This document shows, piece after piece, positions 54,893-63,009 of a DNA stretch of 64,000 nt. The stretch covers positions 372,001 to 436,000 of the forward strand of contig NZ_CABPSP010000002.1 of assembly GCF_902459765.1 (NCBI RefSeq), given 5' to 3'. Below the pieces are notes generated by a model, which was given only the letters and a program-made list of their open reading frames with translations, was not told where the DNA came from and did no database searches. The translations under genes were made by a program, and so were the position numbers. The DNA is from Pandoraea anapnoica (GTDB taxonomy: Bacteria; Pseudomonadota; Gammaproteobacteria; Burkholderiales; Burkholderiaceae). How positions within the stretch are numbered: position 1 is the stretch's first letter; the number at the start of each line of letters is the position of its first letter.

Positions 54893-56888
54893 GCAAAGCT
54901 CCCTTGAATTCTTCTGCACCCACGCGTCCGAGCGTATCGATGAAGCGCTCGCCCTCGTTACGCAGCTTCAGATAGCGTCCGAGGATGTTTTCGATCACTT
55001 GCGGCACCGCTTCGTAGGAGACCCCCGGGCCGAGAATCTTGCCGACGGCCGCGTTGTCGTCCGCCGAGCCGCCCAGCGTGATCTGATAATTTTCCTTGCC
55101 CGCCTTGTCCACACCGAGAATGCCGATGTGCGCTACGTGGTGATGCGCGCAAGCGTTGATGCAGCCCGACACGTTAAGCGTCACCGGGCCGATATCGCGC
55201 TGTTGCTCCTCCGTGAAGCGCAGCGCGATACGCTGCGCCACCGGCACCGAACGTGCGTTAGCCAGCGCGCAATAATCCAGTCCCGGGCACGCAATCGCAT
55301 CCGAAATCAGACCGATGTTCGGCGTCGCCAGACCGTTGGCCTTCAGTTGCTTCCACAGCGCATGCAATTCGTCGCGTTTCACATGCGGCAGCACAAGGTT
55401 CTGCTCGTGCGTCACGCGCAGTTCGCTAAACGAGTACTGATCGGCCAGATCCGCCAGCACCAGCATTTCCTGTGCACTCGCGTCCCCCGGAATACCGCTG
55501 GCAGGCTTGAGCGAGACGACCGCGCTGATATAGCCCGGCGCTTTGTGTTCGTGCGTGCAGGTGTCGACCCAGTGCTTGAAATCGATGTCGTTCGCATAGG
55601 CTTGTTCGAACACGCTCGACTCGGCCGGCAGCGTCTCGAATTCGGGAAGGATGAAACGCTCGCCAATCGCCGCGATGACGTTCTCCGCGAGCGGACGATG
55701 CGTCTGTGCAATGCGCGCGAATTCTTCCTCGATCATCTCGATGAACTTCGCGGGCTGCATTTCCTTGATGAGAATCTTGATACGCGCCTTGTAGATGTTG
55801 TCGCGACGGCCCAATGCGTTGTACACGCGCAGAATCGCCTCGACGAAGCGCAGCAGATCGGCTTCAGGCAGCCACTCGCGCACGAGTGTGCCCACGATCG
55901 GGGTGCGACCCAGACCGCCGCCCGCATAAATCTGGAAGCCGACTTCGCCCTGCTCGTTCGTGCGCGCCAGAATGCCGATGTCGTGGAAACGCACAGCGGC
56001 GCGGTCCGTCTGACCGCCAGTGATGGCGATCTTGAACTTGCGCGGCAAGTACGTGAATTCGGGGTGGTCGGTCGACCATTGACGCAGAATCTCGGCGTAC
56101 ACGCGCGGATCGACGACTTCGTCCTTCGCTGCACCGGCGAACTGATCGGTCGTCACGTTGCGGATGCAGTTGCCGCTCGTCTGAATGGCATGCAGATCGA
56201 CGTCCGCCAATGCCGACAGAATGTCCGGCGAATCGGTCAGCGTCGGCCAGTTGAATTGCAGGTTCTGACGCGTGGTGAAGTGACCGTAACCCTTGTCGTA
56301 GCGATTCGCCACGTAGGCCAACTGACGCAGTTGAACCGCGCTCAGGGTGCCGTACGGAATTGCCACGCGCAGCATGTAGCCGTGCAGTTGCAGGTACAGA
56401 CCGTTCATCAAACGATAAACCTTGAAGTCGTCCTCGCTGAGCTCGCCGCTCAGACGGCGCGCCACCTGCTGACCGAACTCGTTCGCGCGATCCTTGAGGT
56501 ACTCGCGCTCCGACGGGTCATACCGATAAATGCCGGCATGTTCCGGGGCGACGGTCAGGGCCGGGGCATGCGCCAGTGCGGCTTGCGTACCCGCGTTGGC
56601 AGCCTGCTTGCCGAGGTCTTCGCGTACCGACGGGCCGCGCGAGCGCAGTTGCTCGCGAAAGTCCACCGGCACCGGGCCGACTTCGCTCACTTCAGCCGGA
56701 CGCGGCACGGGATCGACGATCAGATTGGCGGCAGCGGACGCCTTCGCGGCGGCTTGCGCCTGATCGAGACCGTCGGCATCGAACACGTGCGCCTGCGTCA
56801 GATCGTCTACCCAGTTGTGTTGTTCATCCAGCCAGACGACCAGACCGTCTTTGAGCCGGTTCGCCGAAATCAGATTGCCTGCGTTCAT
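54882..56888 (-). CDS. cysI: Ferredoxin-type nitrite/sulfite reductase with N-terminal DUF2849 domain
   Basis: 668 aa. The first about 60 residues (LISANRLKDGLVVWLDEQHN, WVDDLTQAHVFDAD) resemble DUF2849, which in other bacteria is a separate small gene next to cysI, so this is a fusion. The rest is a nitrite/sulfite reductase: YGTLSAVQLRQLAYVANRYD, TTRQNLQFNWPTL, SGNCIRNVTTDQFAGA, LPRKFKIAITGGQTDRAAVR, and ligands CPGLDYC (CX5C) and SGCINACAHHHV (CX3C) for siroheme and 4Fe-4S. Likely reduces sulfite to sulfide in cysteine synthesis. A second, NADPH-type sulfite reductase (cysJI) lies at 35.8-39.4 kb. Confidence 0.93.
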   Translation of the reverse strand: MNAGNLISANRLKDGLVVWLDEQHNWVDDLTQAHVFDADGLDQAQAAAKASAAANLIVDPVPRPAEVSEVGPVPVDFREQLRSRGPSVREDLGKQAANAGTQAALAHAPALTVAPEHAGIYRYDPSEREYLKDRANEFGQQVARRLSGELSEDDFKVYRLMNGLYLQLHGYMLRVAIPYGTLSAVQLRQLAYVANRYDKGYGHFTTRQNLQFNWPTLTDSPDILSALADVDLHAIQTSGNCIRNVTTDQFAGAAKDEVVDPRVYAEILRQWSTDHPEFTYLPRKFKIAITGGQTDRAAVRFHDIGILARTNEQGEVGFQIYAGGGLGRTPIVGTLVREWLPEADLLRFVEAILRVYNALGRRDNIYKARIKILIKEMQPAKFIEMIEEEFARIAQTHRPLAENVIAAIGERFILPEFETLPAESSVFEQAYANDIDFKHWVDTCTHEHKAPGYISAVVSLKPASGIPGDASAQEMLVLADLADQYSFSELRVTHEQNLVLPHVKRDELHALWKQLKANGLATPNIGLISDAIACPGLDYCALANARSVPVAQRIALRFTEEQQRDIGPVTLNVSGCINACAHHHVAHIGILGVDKAGKENYQITLGGSADDNAAVGKILGPGVSYEAVPQVIENILGRYLKLRNEGERFIDTLGRVGAEEFKGALHVD

Positions 56889-57030
56889 TCGATGCTCTCG
56901 ATGCTTGTAGTTTTGGCCGCGAGTTGGGGGAAAACAATTCGCGATTAGAACCGCAGGCTATCAAGAGGCGCGGGAATATACGAATATTGACTAGTTATGT
57001 AGGCATTACGAGATGTTGTTTGGCAAAAAA

Positions 57031-57058
57031 TTGATGTGGGTACCTGTATTTTTATACA
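57031..57058 (+). promoter_or_regulatory. Sigma-70 promoter overlapped by LexA box
   Basis: TTGATG (57031-57036), 16-base spacer, TATACA (57053-57058). Expected start near 57065. The -10 is embedded in the CTGT-N8-ACAG operator at 57044-57059. Confidence 0.7.
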
Positions 57059-57059
57059 G
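57044..57059. promoter_or_regulatory. LexA operator (SOS box)
   Basis: CTGTATTTTTATACAG is a perfect match to CTGT-N8-ACAG, the LexA box of beta- and gammaproteobacteria, with AT-rich core and flanks TAC...TAG. It overlaps the -10 of the promoter for the small gene at 57107, the classical repressor position. Confidence 0.8.
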
Positions 57060-57106
57060 TAGTCATGCTACATTTCCCATCATTCAATTTCATCGTGAGT
57101 GACACC

Positions 57107-57352
57107 ATGAGCGACGCCAAATCCATCAAGTTCATCGTCGTGCCGTATCGAAAGAACAAGGACGGCGTACTGCAGCCGGGCGAGTTGCGTCAGGCGAGTA
57201 CGGAGTTTGGCGCGGTGCGCATTGCGCAGTCGATGGCATCCGGCTTTGCGGGGATTGCCGCCTACGAAGTGCTCGTCGACGAAGAGGACGGCACGATGGA
57301 CGCCCCGCGCGTATTGTTCCAGGAAGGCGCCATTCCGGCGATGGCCGATTGA
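57107..57352 (+). CDS. Small conserved-looking hypothetical protein, probable SOS gene
   Basis: 81 aa from ATG 57107 (MSDAKSIKFIVVPYRKNKDG); an ATG at 57065 in frame falls at the expected transcription start and is unlikely. Other segments: VLQPGELRQASTEFGAVRIA, GFAGIAAYEVLVDEEDGTMD. No membrane segment or signal peptide; predicted small alpha/beta protein. Family not recognised. Located behind a perfect LexA box, divergent from the sulfite reductase gene. Probably induced by DNA damage; function unknown. Confidence 0.7.
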   Translation: MSDAKSIKFIVVPYRKNKDGVLQPGELRQASTEFGAVRIAQSMASGFAGIAAYEVLVDEEDGTMDAPRVLFQEGAIPAMAD

Positions 57353-57370
57353 ACTGACTGAATGGGCTGA

Positions 57371-57730
57371 TCAATCCGGCCGCGACGGGCGGGCAATGCT
57401 GTCGAACCGCTTGGTCTGACGCGGATGTTGCAAATTGCGCGTATCGAGCGCGTTATTCGTCGCGGCCATTTCCTGTTCGCTTGGCCCCGTGGACGGCCCG
57501 TTGCGTTCGCTTGCCGTGCGATTGATGCTCGCGCTGGCGGCATGGGCATCGGTGACTGTCGCGGTCGGTTTGCCCACGGCAGCCACGGCAGTGCTCACCG
57601 CCGGTGTTTGATTCGACTGACGGATACTGCCAAGATCGCCCGTGCCGAGGTATGACTGCGCGTTGGCGTGCCCGAACGTCAGAACGCCGGTCAGGCACAC
57701 GATGGCTGCGAAGCATTTGGTGCGATTCAT
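57371..57730 (-). CDS. Small exported hypothetical protein
   Basis: 119 aa from MNRTKCFAAIVCLTG at 57730. Signal peptide ending GHANAQS (cleavage near residue 24), mature part rich in Ser, Thr, Ala, Asn with no Cys and no structure apparent (GTGDLGSIRQSNQTPAVSTA, DTRNLQHPRQTKRFD). Likely disordered periplasmic protein. No family recognised. Converges on the LexA-box gene with an 18-base gap. Confidence 0.6.
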   Translation of the reverse strand: MNRTKCFAAIVCLTGVLTFGHANAQSYLGTGDLGSIRQSNQTPAVSTAVAAVGKPTATVTDAHAASASINRTASERNGPSTGPSEQEMAATNNALDTRNLQHPRQTKRFDSIARPSRPD

Positions 57731-57810
57731 AAGGCCCCCGTTTGGTGATTCGTTAGCTTTCGACATGGAGGCATTGTCTCAGCGTCTTTTCCCGTTGTCG
57801 CCTGCATAAA

Positions 57811-59406
57811 TCACAGTTGACGCCCCTGCCCCGTGGTTCTGCTTAGCGCCGTAGGCTTCGTCAGAGTAGTCAGCGTCGTAACGCTGATGCGATTGCGGCC
57901 ATTTTGCTTGGCCACACGCAATTGTGCGTCGGCAGCCTTCAGGATGGCGTCGGCGCTGTCGCACTCAGCCGCGCGCCCGGTCGCCGCCCCCACGCTCACC
58001 GTCACCATGCCTGCGGCACTCCCTTCGTGATCGATATGCAGACGCTCAATATCGCGTCGCAACTGTTCGGCCATCACCTTGGCCGCATACGCGTCGGTGT
58101 CGGGCAGCACCACGGCAAACTCTTCGCCACCGTAACGCGCTGCCATATCGCTGTCGCGCCGCACGTGCCCACCGATATTCTTCGCGACGGCACGCAAGAC
58201 ATCGTCGCCGATCGAGTGGCCGTAGGCGTCGTTGAAATGTTTGAAGTCGTCGATATCGGCAAACAGGATCGACAACGGGCTGCCTGAGCGTTTCGCACGC
58301 CGCCATTCGCTGCCGATTTTGGCGTCGAGCGCGCGACGATTGGCGAGTCCGGTGAGCCCGTCGGTCATCGACAGGCTCATGAGCCGTGCTGCAGCCGCAG
58401 CCCGTGCGCGCATCGCGGCCGCGAGCAACCATGAGCCCGCCATCAGCGTGGCGGCACACACGAGGGCAATCGCACCGAACAACATGGCGTGGCGCTGCCA
58501 TTCTTGCAGAAGGTCATCCGTCGACGGCGTAACCACGACGAACATCGACGCCCCCGGCACCCGCACGGATCGGTACTCTTTTTCCTGCGTCCCACGCGGA
58601 AATGCCAGTGCTGCCGCGAGATCGCCGTTACGCGCCGCGTTGCCCGGCAAAACGACGAGTTGGCCCGGCTGCGCGCCCGAGCAAGGATCGCAGGCCAGCA
58701 CCGTGCCCTTCTCTTCTACGATGTCGATGGATTTCAGATCGGCAGAATCCACGTCGTTCACCAGTGTGCCGAGACGATTCAGCCGCAGCGCAAGCACTGC
58801 GACCCCGGCAAACGAATGATCGGGGGCCGCGATGCGGCGCGTGAGCGCCACCGACAACCGGCCGCCGTGCGTACGTGACGCGTAGGGCTGCGAGATGTAC
58901 AAGCCAAGCGACGGGCTGCTCTCATGCGAGCGGAAGTAGTCGCGATCGGCCACACTGACGGGGGCGCCCTGCGTCCGGTCGAGCGGCGCGGCAATGCGCC
59001 CGCTCTTGTCGACGACATAAGCATCGTCCAGAAAGTCCCGGCTCAGCGCCTGTCCGAAGCGCACGCGGTCGCGCACCCGGTCCGGAAACAGCGGCGTAGC
59101 CGGATCTTCCGCCTCGCGCACCATTTCCATGAGCAGCGCATCGTAGACCGCGATGTTGCCGCCCAGGCTCGCCGCGACCACCGACGCCACGCTTTGCGCC
59201 CGCTCCAGCGCGTGTTCGTGGCGCGCCTGCCGGTCGGCACGCAGCAGCAGCGCCACGCCAGCGAGGATCGCCAGCGCGATGATCGTGCCAAACACACCGA
59301 TCATCCACGGGTAGTCGTCGAACTTGCCGGACACCGCGTGCAGGCGCTTGCGGATCCAGTTTCCGGCCGGATTGCGCGAACCGGGTACACCTGAGCTTGT
59401 AGTCAT
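57811..59406 (-). CDS. Membrane-bound diguanylate cyclase
   Basis: 531 aa. TM1 (VFGTIIALAILAGVALLL), a periplasmic sensor region of about 250 residues that resembles a double Cache fold (DDAYVVDKSGRIAAP, VSVADRDYFRSHESSPSLGL, ISQPYASRTHGG), TM2 (MLFGAIALVCAATLMAGSWL), then a GGDEF domain starting SMTDGLTGLANRRAL. The active site is GGEEF (about residues 425-429), preceded at the right distance by an RxxD inhibitory site (RDSD). Makes cyclic di-GMP, with product inhibition expected. Ligand of the Cache domain unknown. Confidence 0.93.
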   Translation of the reverse strand: MTTSSGVPGSRNPAGNWIRKRLHAVSGKFDDYPWMIGVFGTIIALAILAGVALLLRADRQARHEHALERAQSVASVVAASLGGNIAVYDALLMEMVREAEDPATPLFPDRVRDRVRFGQALSRDFLDDAYVVDKSGRIAAPLDRTQGAPVSVADRDYFRSHESSPSLGLYISQPYASRTHGGRLSVALTRRIAAPDHSFAGVAVLALRLNRLGTLVNDVDSADLKSIDIVEEKGTVLACDPCSGAQPGQLVVLPGNAARNGDLAAALAFPRGTQEKEYRSVRVPGASMFVVVTPSTDDLLQEWQRHAMLFGAIALVCAATLMAGSWLLAAAMRARAAAAARLMSLSMTDGLTGLANRRALDAKIGSEWRRAKRSGSPLSILFADIDDFKHFNDAYGHSIGDDVLRAVAKNIGGHVRRDSDMAARYGGEEFAVVLPDTDAYAAKVMAEQLRRDIERLHIDHEGSAAGMVTVSVGAATGRAAECDSADAILKAADAQLRVAKQNGRNRISVTTLTTLTKPTALSRTTGQGRQL

Positions 59407-59489
59407 AGCGAATGGCCTGACAGCGATACCGGTGTGAGGGTCGGCGAGGATGCCGTGCGCTAACGTGCACTAATGCTCACGAACGTCCA

Positions 59490-60239
59490 CTAACGCACAT
59501 TCTGGGAGATGTCGTCGAGAAGCGGCACAATGGCCAGCATGATGAGCACCACGGCGAGTGGAATCGTGGAGACGAAACCCAGATGCTTGAAGCCCAGCGC
59601 CCCCGTCATCCCCCCCAGAAAGAACATGCCCAGCAACGCGCAGAGCAGCCACAGCTTCTGCCGGTCGCCAGTCACGCGAGGCAACTCCTGCGCCACACCC
59701 GGCCGGTTCCAGTAGCCCATCTTGCCGAGTTCGATACCGATATCCGTCACAAGACCGGTCACGTGCGTCGTCCGAATTTCGGCCCGGGATATCTTGGTGA
59801 TGATGGCGTTCTGCAAGCCCATCACATAGCACAGCAGCCCCACCGTGGCGGGCACGTACAACACCCGGTGACTCTCCAGATTCGCGCCCATCACGCCGAA
59901 CGTTAGCAGGAGCAGCGCCTCGAACATGAGCGGTGCCGCGTACTCACTTTGAGTGTGGTGGCGGCGTCCCCAATGGATCAGCACGCTTGATGTGGCCGCC
60001 CCCAGCAGAAACGCCAGCAGAGCGCTTAGCCCCGCGAGCACCAGCACGAGTTGGCCGAGCGCGAGATTATCTGAGAGCGACGCCACGATCCCCGACATAT
60101 GCGACGTATATTGCCCGACGGCGAGGAAGCCGCCAGCGTTGGCCGCCCCGGCAACGAAAGCGAGCGAGCAGCCCAAACGCCGGTTCGCCGCGTCCGTGCG
60201 CACCGGTTGGGTAAAGCCACGAAGATAGTTGATCGGCAT
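59490..60239 (-). CDS. YoaK/DUF1275 family membrane protein
   Basis: 249 aa from MPINYLRGFTQ at 60239. Six or so hydrophobic segments; the family signature is CSLAFVAGAANAGGFLAVGQ with YTSHMSGIVASLSDNLALGQ, and later GLLCYVMGLQNAIITKISRA plus RTTHVTGLVTDIGIELG. Function of the family is unknown. Divergent from the BLUF gene with an 87-base gap. Confidence 0.88.
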   Translation of the reverse strand: MPINYLRGFTQPVRTDAANRRLGCSLAFVAGAANAGGFLAVGQYTSHMSGIVASLSDNLALGQLVLVLAGLSALLAFLLGAATSSVLIHWGRRHHTQSEYAAPLMFEALLLLTFGVMGANLESHRVLYVPATVGLLCYVMGLQNAIITKISRAEIRTTHVTGLVTDIGIELGKMGYWNRPGVAQELPRVTGDRQKLWLLCALLGMFFLGGMTGALGFKHLGFVSTIPLAVVLIMLAIVPLLDDISQNVR

Positions 60240-60326
60240 GACGCAGGAGTCCCCGGCTTCGCACTTGGAGTATTCTAATGCGCGTTGACGCAAAGTCGAC
60301 GAGTGACTTGGGGGACATCAACAATA

Positions 60327-60722
60327 ATGATCGACTGCTACGCATACACCAGCCGAGCCCTGCCCGATCTTGATCCGGTAGCGCTCTCGAAAATCATCGT
60401 ACATTCCCGCGGTTTCAACGAAACCTATGCCCTGACAGGCGTGTTGCTTTACGACGGTGCCAGCTTCTATCAATACATCGAAGGGCCTGCCGAGGCACTG
60501 GCAGACGCCCGCCAGCGCATCGAAGCGTCGCGTCACCATTCGTCCATCCAGGTGCTGCTCGACGGCACGCCCCGCCAGCCGGGCGCGTTCTCGACGTGGA
60601 GTCTCGGCTACCTGATGCTCGACGAGCCGGCGCACGCGCTGCATGCCTTCGTGATGCCCGCAGATCACGCACAACTCGTGGGGGCCTTCAACGTGCTGGC
60701 GGAAAAGGCCGACGTGATGTGA
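60327..60722 (+). CDS. BLUF-domain blue-light photoreceptor
   Basis: 131 aa, a single-domain BLUF protein. Visible: CYAYTSRALPD with the flavin-proximal Tyr, SRGFNETYALTGVLLYDGAS with the conserved Asn and TG, and FYQYIEGPAEALADARQRIE with the key Gln, then SRHHSSIQVLLDG. The conserved Trp/Met region is represented by AFSTWSLGYLML. It binds FAD and senses blue light; lacking an output domain, it must act through a partner. The ATG at 60327 is used; upstream in-frame codons from 60285 are not conserved. Confidence 0.9.
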   Translation: MIDCYAYTSRALPDLDPVALSKIIVHSRGFNETYALTGVLLYDGASFYQYIEGPAEALADARQRIEASRHHSSIQVLLDGTPRQPGAFSTWSLGYLMLDEPAHALHAFVMPADHAQLVGAFNVLAEKADVM

Positions 60723-60737
60723 CGTCGGCCAGCATCA

Positions 60738-61784
60738 TTACTGCTCGATCTGGCGGTTCCAGCGCTGATCCCACTGCGCGCGACGCTGGTTGATGGCGTC
60801 CCAATCGACCGTCTTGATGTTCTTGGTCAGGTCGTCGAGCTTGCCGAGACGCGTCTGCATCGTCGCGGGCACAGTAGCCTTCGGGTTCGTCGGGATGTAC
60901 GCACCGGCCGCAGCGGCCAGCGATTGACCCTTAGCCGACAGCAGATACTGCGCGAGCTTCTGTGCCATCGCGTTGTCCGGGCTGTTCTTCACCACACACA
61001 GGTCGACCAGCAACTGCACCGCACCTTCCTTCGGCGCGACGTAGCCGACCTGAATGCCCTTGTCCTGGAGATCGCTCACGGCCGTCGGCGTCAGCGGGAA
61101 GATCGCGGCTTCGCCCGTCTGGATCATCTCCGAGAGCTTGGCCGAGTTCGGGATGTACTCGACCACATTCGGGCCGACTGTCGACGCCCACTTCGTGAAG
61201 CCCGGCTCGACGTTCGTCTCGCTGCCACCCCAGATGCGGTTCAGTGCGAGGAAGCCATGCAGGCCGAACGTGCTGCTTGATGCCGACTGGAACACCACCT
61301 TGCCCTTGAACTTCGGATCGGCGAAATCGGTCCACGAGGTCGGCGTGGCCCAGCCCTTCTCCTTGAACAGCTTGGTGTTGTAGCCGATACCGGTCATGCC
61401 CAGTTGCACGCCGGCGCCCATGTCGTCCTTCACGCGTGCAGACGGCATCAGTTCCTTGAGCACGGGCGAATCGTCGAGCTTCTGGCACACGCCCATGCTG
61501 ATGGCGCGCGCCATCACGCCGTCGTCCAGGAACACGACGTGCATTTGCGGGCTGTTACGGTTGGCAAGCAGCTTGGCCAGCACGTCCGACGACGTGCCCG
61601 GCACCACCACGACCTTCACGTTATTGGCCTTCTCGAACTCCGGAAAGACCTGGCTCGTGTAAGCCTTTTCCATCGGGCCGCCATTCATGCCGATGTAAAG
61701 CGTTTTGGACTGCGACCAGGCTGCACCGCTCGCGCCCAATGCCAGCGCCGCAGCGCACATGACGACCTTCTTAGACAGCTTCAT
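60738..61784 (-). CDS. ABC transporter periplasmic binding protein, PotD-like
   Basis: 348 aa. Signal peptide AAALALGASGAAWSQ (cleavage near residue 25), then a two-lobed solute-binding protein with SKTLYIGMNGGPMEKAYTSQ, FPEFEKANNVKVVVVPGTSS, GMTGIGYNTKLFKEKGW, WTDFADPKFKGKVVFQSA and GEAAIFPLTPTAVSDL. The pattern is that of family-1/polyamine (PotD/SBP_bac_6) binders. It lies 79 bases downstream of the FAD oxidase in the same operon, so its ligand is probably the amine or amino acid that the oxidase attacks. No permease gene is seen within the window. Confidence 0.9.
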   Translation of the reverse strand: MKLSKKVVMCAAALALGASGAAWSQSKTLYIGMNGGPMEKAYTSQVFPEFEKANNVKVVVVPGTSSDVLAKLLANRNSPQMHVVFLDDGVMARAISMGVCQKLDDSPVLKELMPSARVKDDMGAGVQLGMTGIGYNTKLFKEKGWATPTSWTDFADPKFKGKVVFQSASSSTFGLHGFLALNRIWGGSETNVEPGFTKWASTVGPNVVEYIPNSAKLSEMIQTGEAAIFPLTPTAVSDLQDKGIQVGYVAPKEGAVQLLVDLCVVKNSPDNAMAQKLAQYLLSAKGQSLAAAAGAYIPTNPKATVPATMQTRLGKLDDLTKNIKTVDWDAINQRRAQWDQRWNRQIEQ

Positions 61785-61863
61785 CGTGGTTCTCCTTGCG
61801 TTTCCAGGGTGTTAGGAATGTTGTTTGGGACGGACTCTGAACGTGTGGGATGTGTCAGGTTCC

Positions 61864-63009
61864 TCAGACTTCGGCGCGCGTGGCGGGGACAATGGCAAAG
61901 CGGTCGACGGCAAAGGCATCGATCGGCGTGGCCGTCTCGCCTTGCGTGACCAGATCGGCCAGCACTTCGCCAACGCCCGGTGCGAGCAGGAAGCCACCAC
62001 CCGAGAAGCCGAACGCATGCACCAGACGCGGTGTCGTGCGGCTCATGCCGATGATCGGGTTGTCGTCGGGCGTTTCGCCTTCCACACCACTCCACGTGCG
62101 AATCAGCAGCGCATTGCGCAGCGCAGGCAGCAACGCGCACGCTTCGCGCATGACGGCGCGCGTAGTGTCGGCCGACGGCTGGGCGTACTCGCCGTCGCCG
62201 GTGCCGCGTCCGCCGCCGATCACGCAGTTGCCGCGCTCCACCTGCCGCGCATACACACCGCCGCCGTACACGCCGAGGTTGTGTCCGACAAATTTAGGCA
62301 ACGGCTCCGTCACCCACATGTTCGGGTAGATGGCATGCATCGGCACGCGCTCACCGAACGTGCCTGCAATGTGGTTCGCCCACGCGCCGGAGGTATTGAG
62401 CAACCAGTCGCAACTCACGTGCAGTTCGTCGCCGTTTTCCGGTTTCGCCGTCAGTTGGAAGCGCACGCCATCGTGCGTCACCGACGTAATCGGAGTGCGC
62501 TCACGTACGTCTGCACCGAGGGCGCGGGCCGCACGCGCGAAGGCGGGCGAGACCAGACGCGGATTCGCGTGACCGTCGCTCATGCACAGCGAACCGCCAA
62601 CGGCACCATCCCCCAGCCACGGGAAGCGCTCGCGAAACTCCGCGCCGCGAAACACCGTCGTGGACAAACCGTAGTTCTGCGCCATCGCCGACCACGCGTC
62701 GAGGGGTTCGAGATCGCTCTCGCGACGTGCAAGCCTCAGGTGCCCCGAGCGGACGAATTCACCGTCGATGCCGATCAGCTCGGGCAGACGATCCCAGATC
62801 CGGCGCGCCCGCATGGCGAGCGGCAACTGCACTTCCGGACGGCCCTGACAGCGCACGCCGCCGTAGTTCACGCCGCTGGCCTGGGCGCCGCAATAGCGCC
62901 GCTCGAACAGCGCGACTTTCAGACCACGCTCGGCCAAAGCCCGTGCGGCCGAGGCACCGACCAGCCCGCCACCAGCGACGACCACGTCGTAATGCAGGGT
63001 CTCACTCAT
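61864..63009 (-). CDS. FAD-dependent amine oxidase, DAO/HcnC-like subunit
   Basis: 381 aa from MSETLHYDVVVAGGGLVGAS at 63009. N-terminal dinucleotide motif VVAGGGLVGASAARALAERG, then YGGVRCQGRPEVQLPLAMRA, and C-terminal IIGMSRTTPRLVHAFGFSGG with FLLAPGVGEVLADLV, typical of the DadA/glycine oxidase (DAO) family. Together with the next upstream gene this forms a pair like HcnB/HcnC or the OoxA/OoxB octopine oxidase. The start overlaps the partner gene by eight bases. Confidence 0.9.
   Translation of the reverse strand: MSETLHYDVVVAGGGLVGASAARALAERGLKVALFERRYCGAQASGVNYGGVRCQGRPEVQLPLAMRARRIWDRLPELIGIDGEFVRSGHLRLARRESDLEPLDAWSAMAQNYGLSTTVFRGAEFRERFPWLGDGAVGGSLCMSDGHANPRLVSPAFARAARALGADVRERTPITSVTHDGVRFQLTAKPENGDELHVSCDWLLNTSGAWANHIAGTFGERVPMHAIYPNMWVTEPLPKFVGHNLGVYGGGVYARQVERGNCVIGGGRGTGDGEYAQPSADTTRAVMREACALLPALRNALLIRTWSGVEGETPDDNPIIGMSRTTPRLVHAFGFSGGGFLLAPGVGEVLADLVTQGETATPIDAFAVDRFAIVPATRAEV

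Noticed and set aside
54104-54907. 267-aa plus-strand ORF
   Set aside because: Antisense to the DUF934 gene, which overlaps its reductase partner and shows family motifs.
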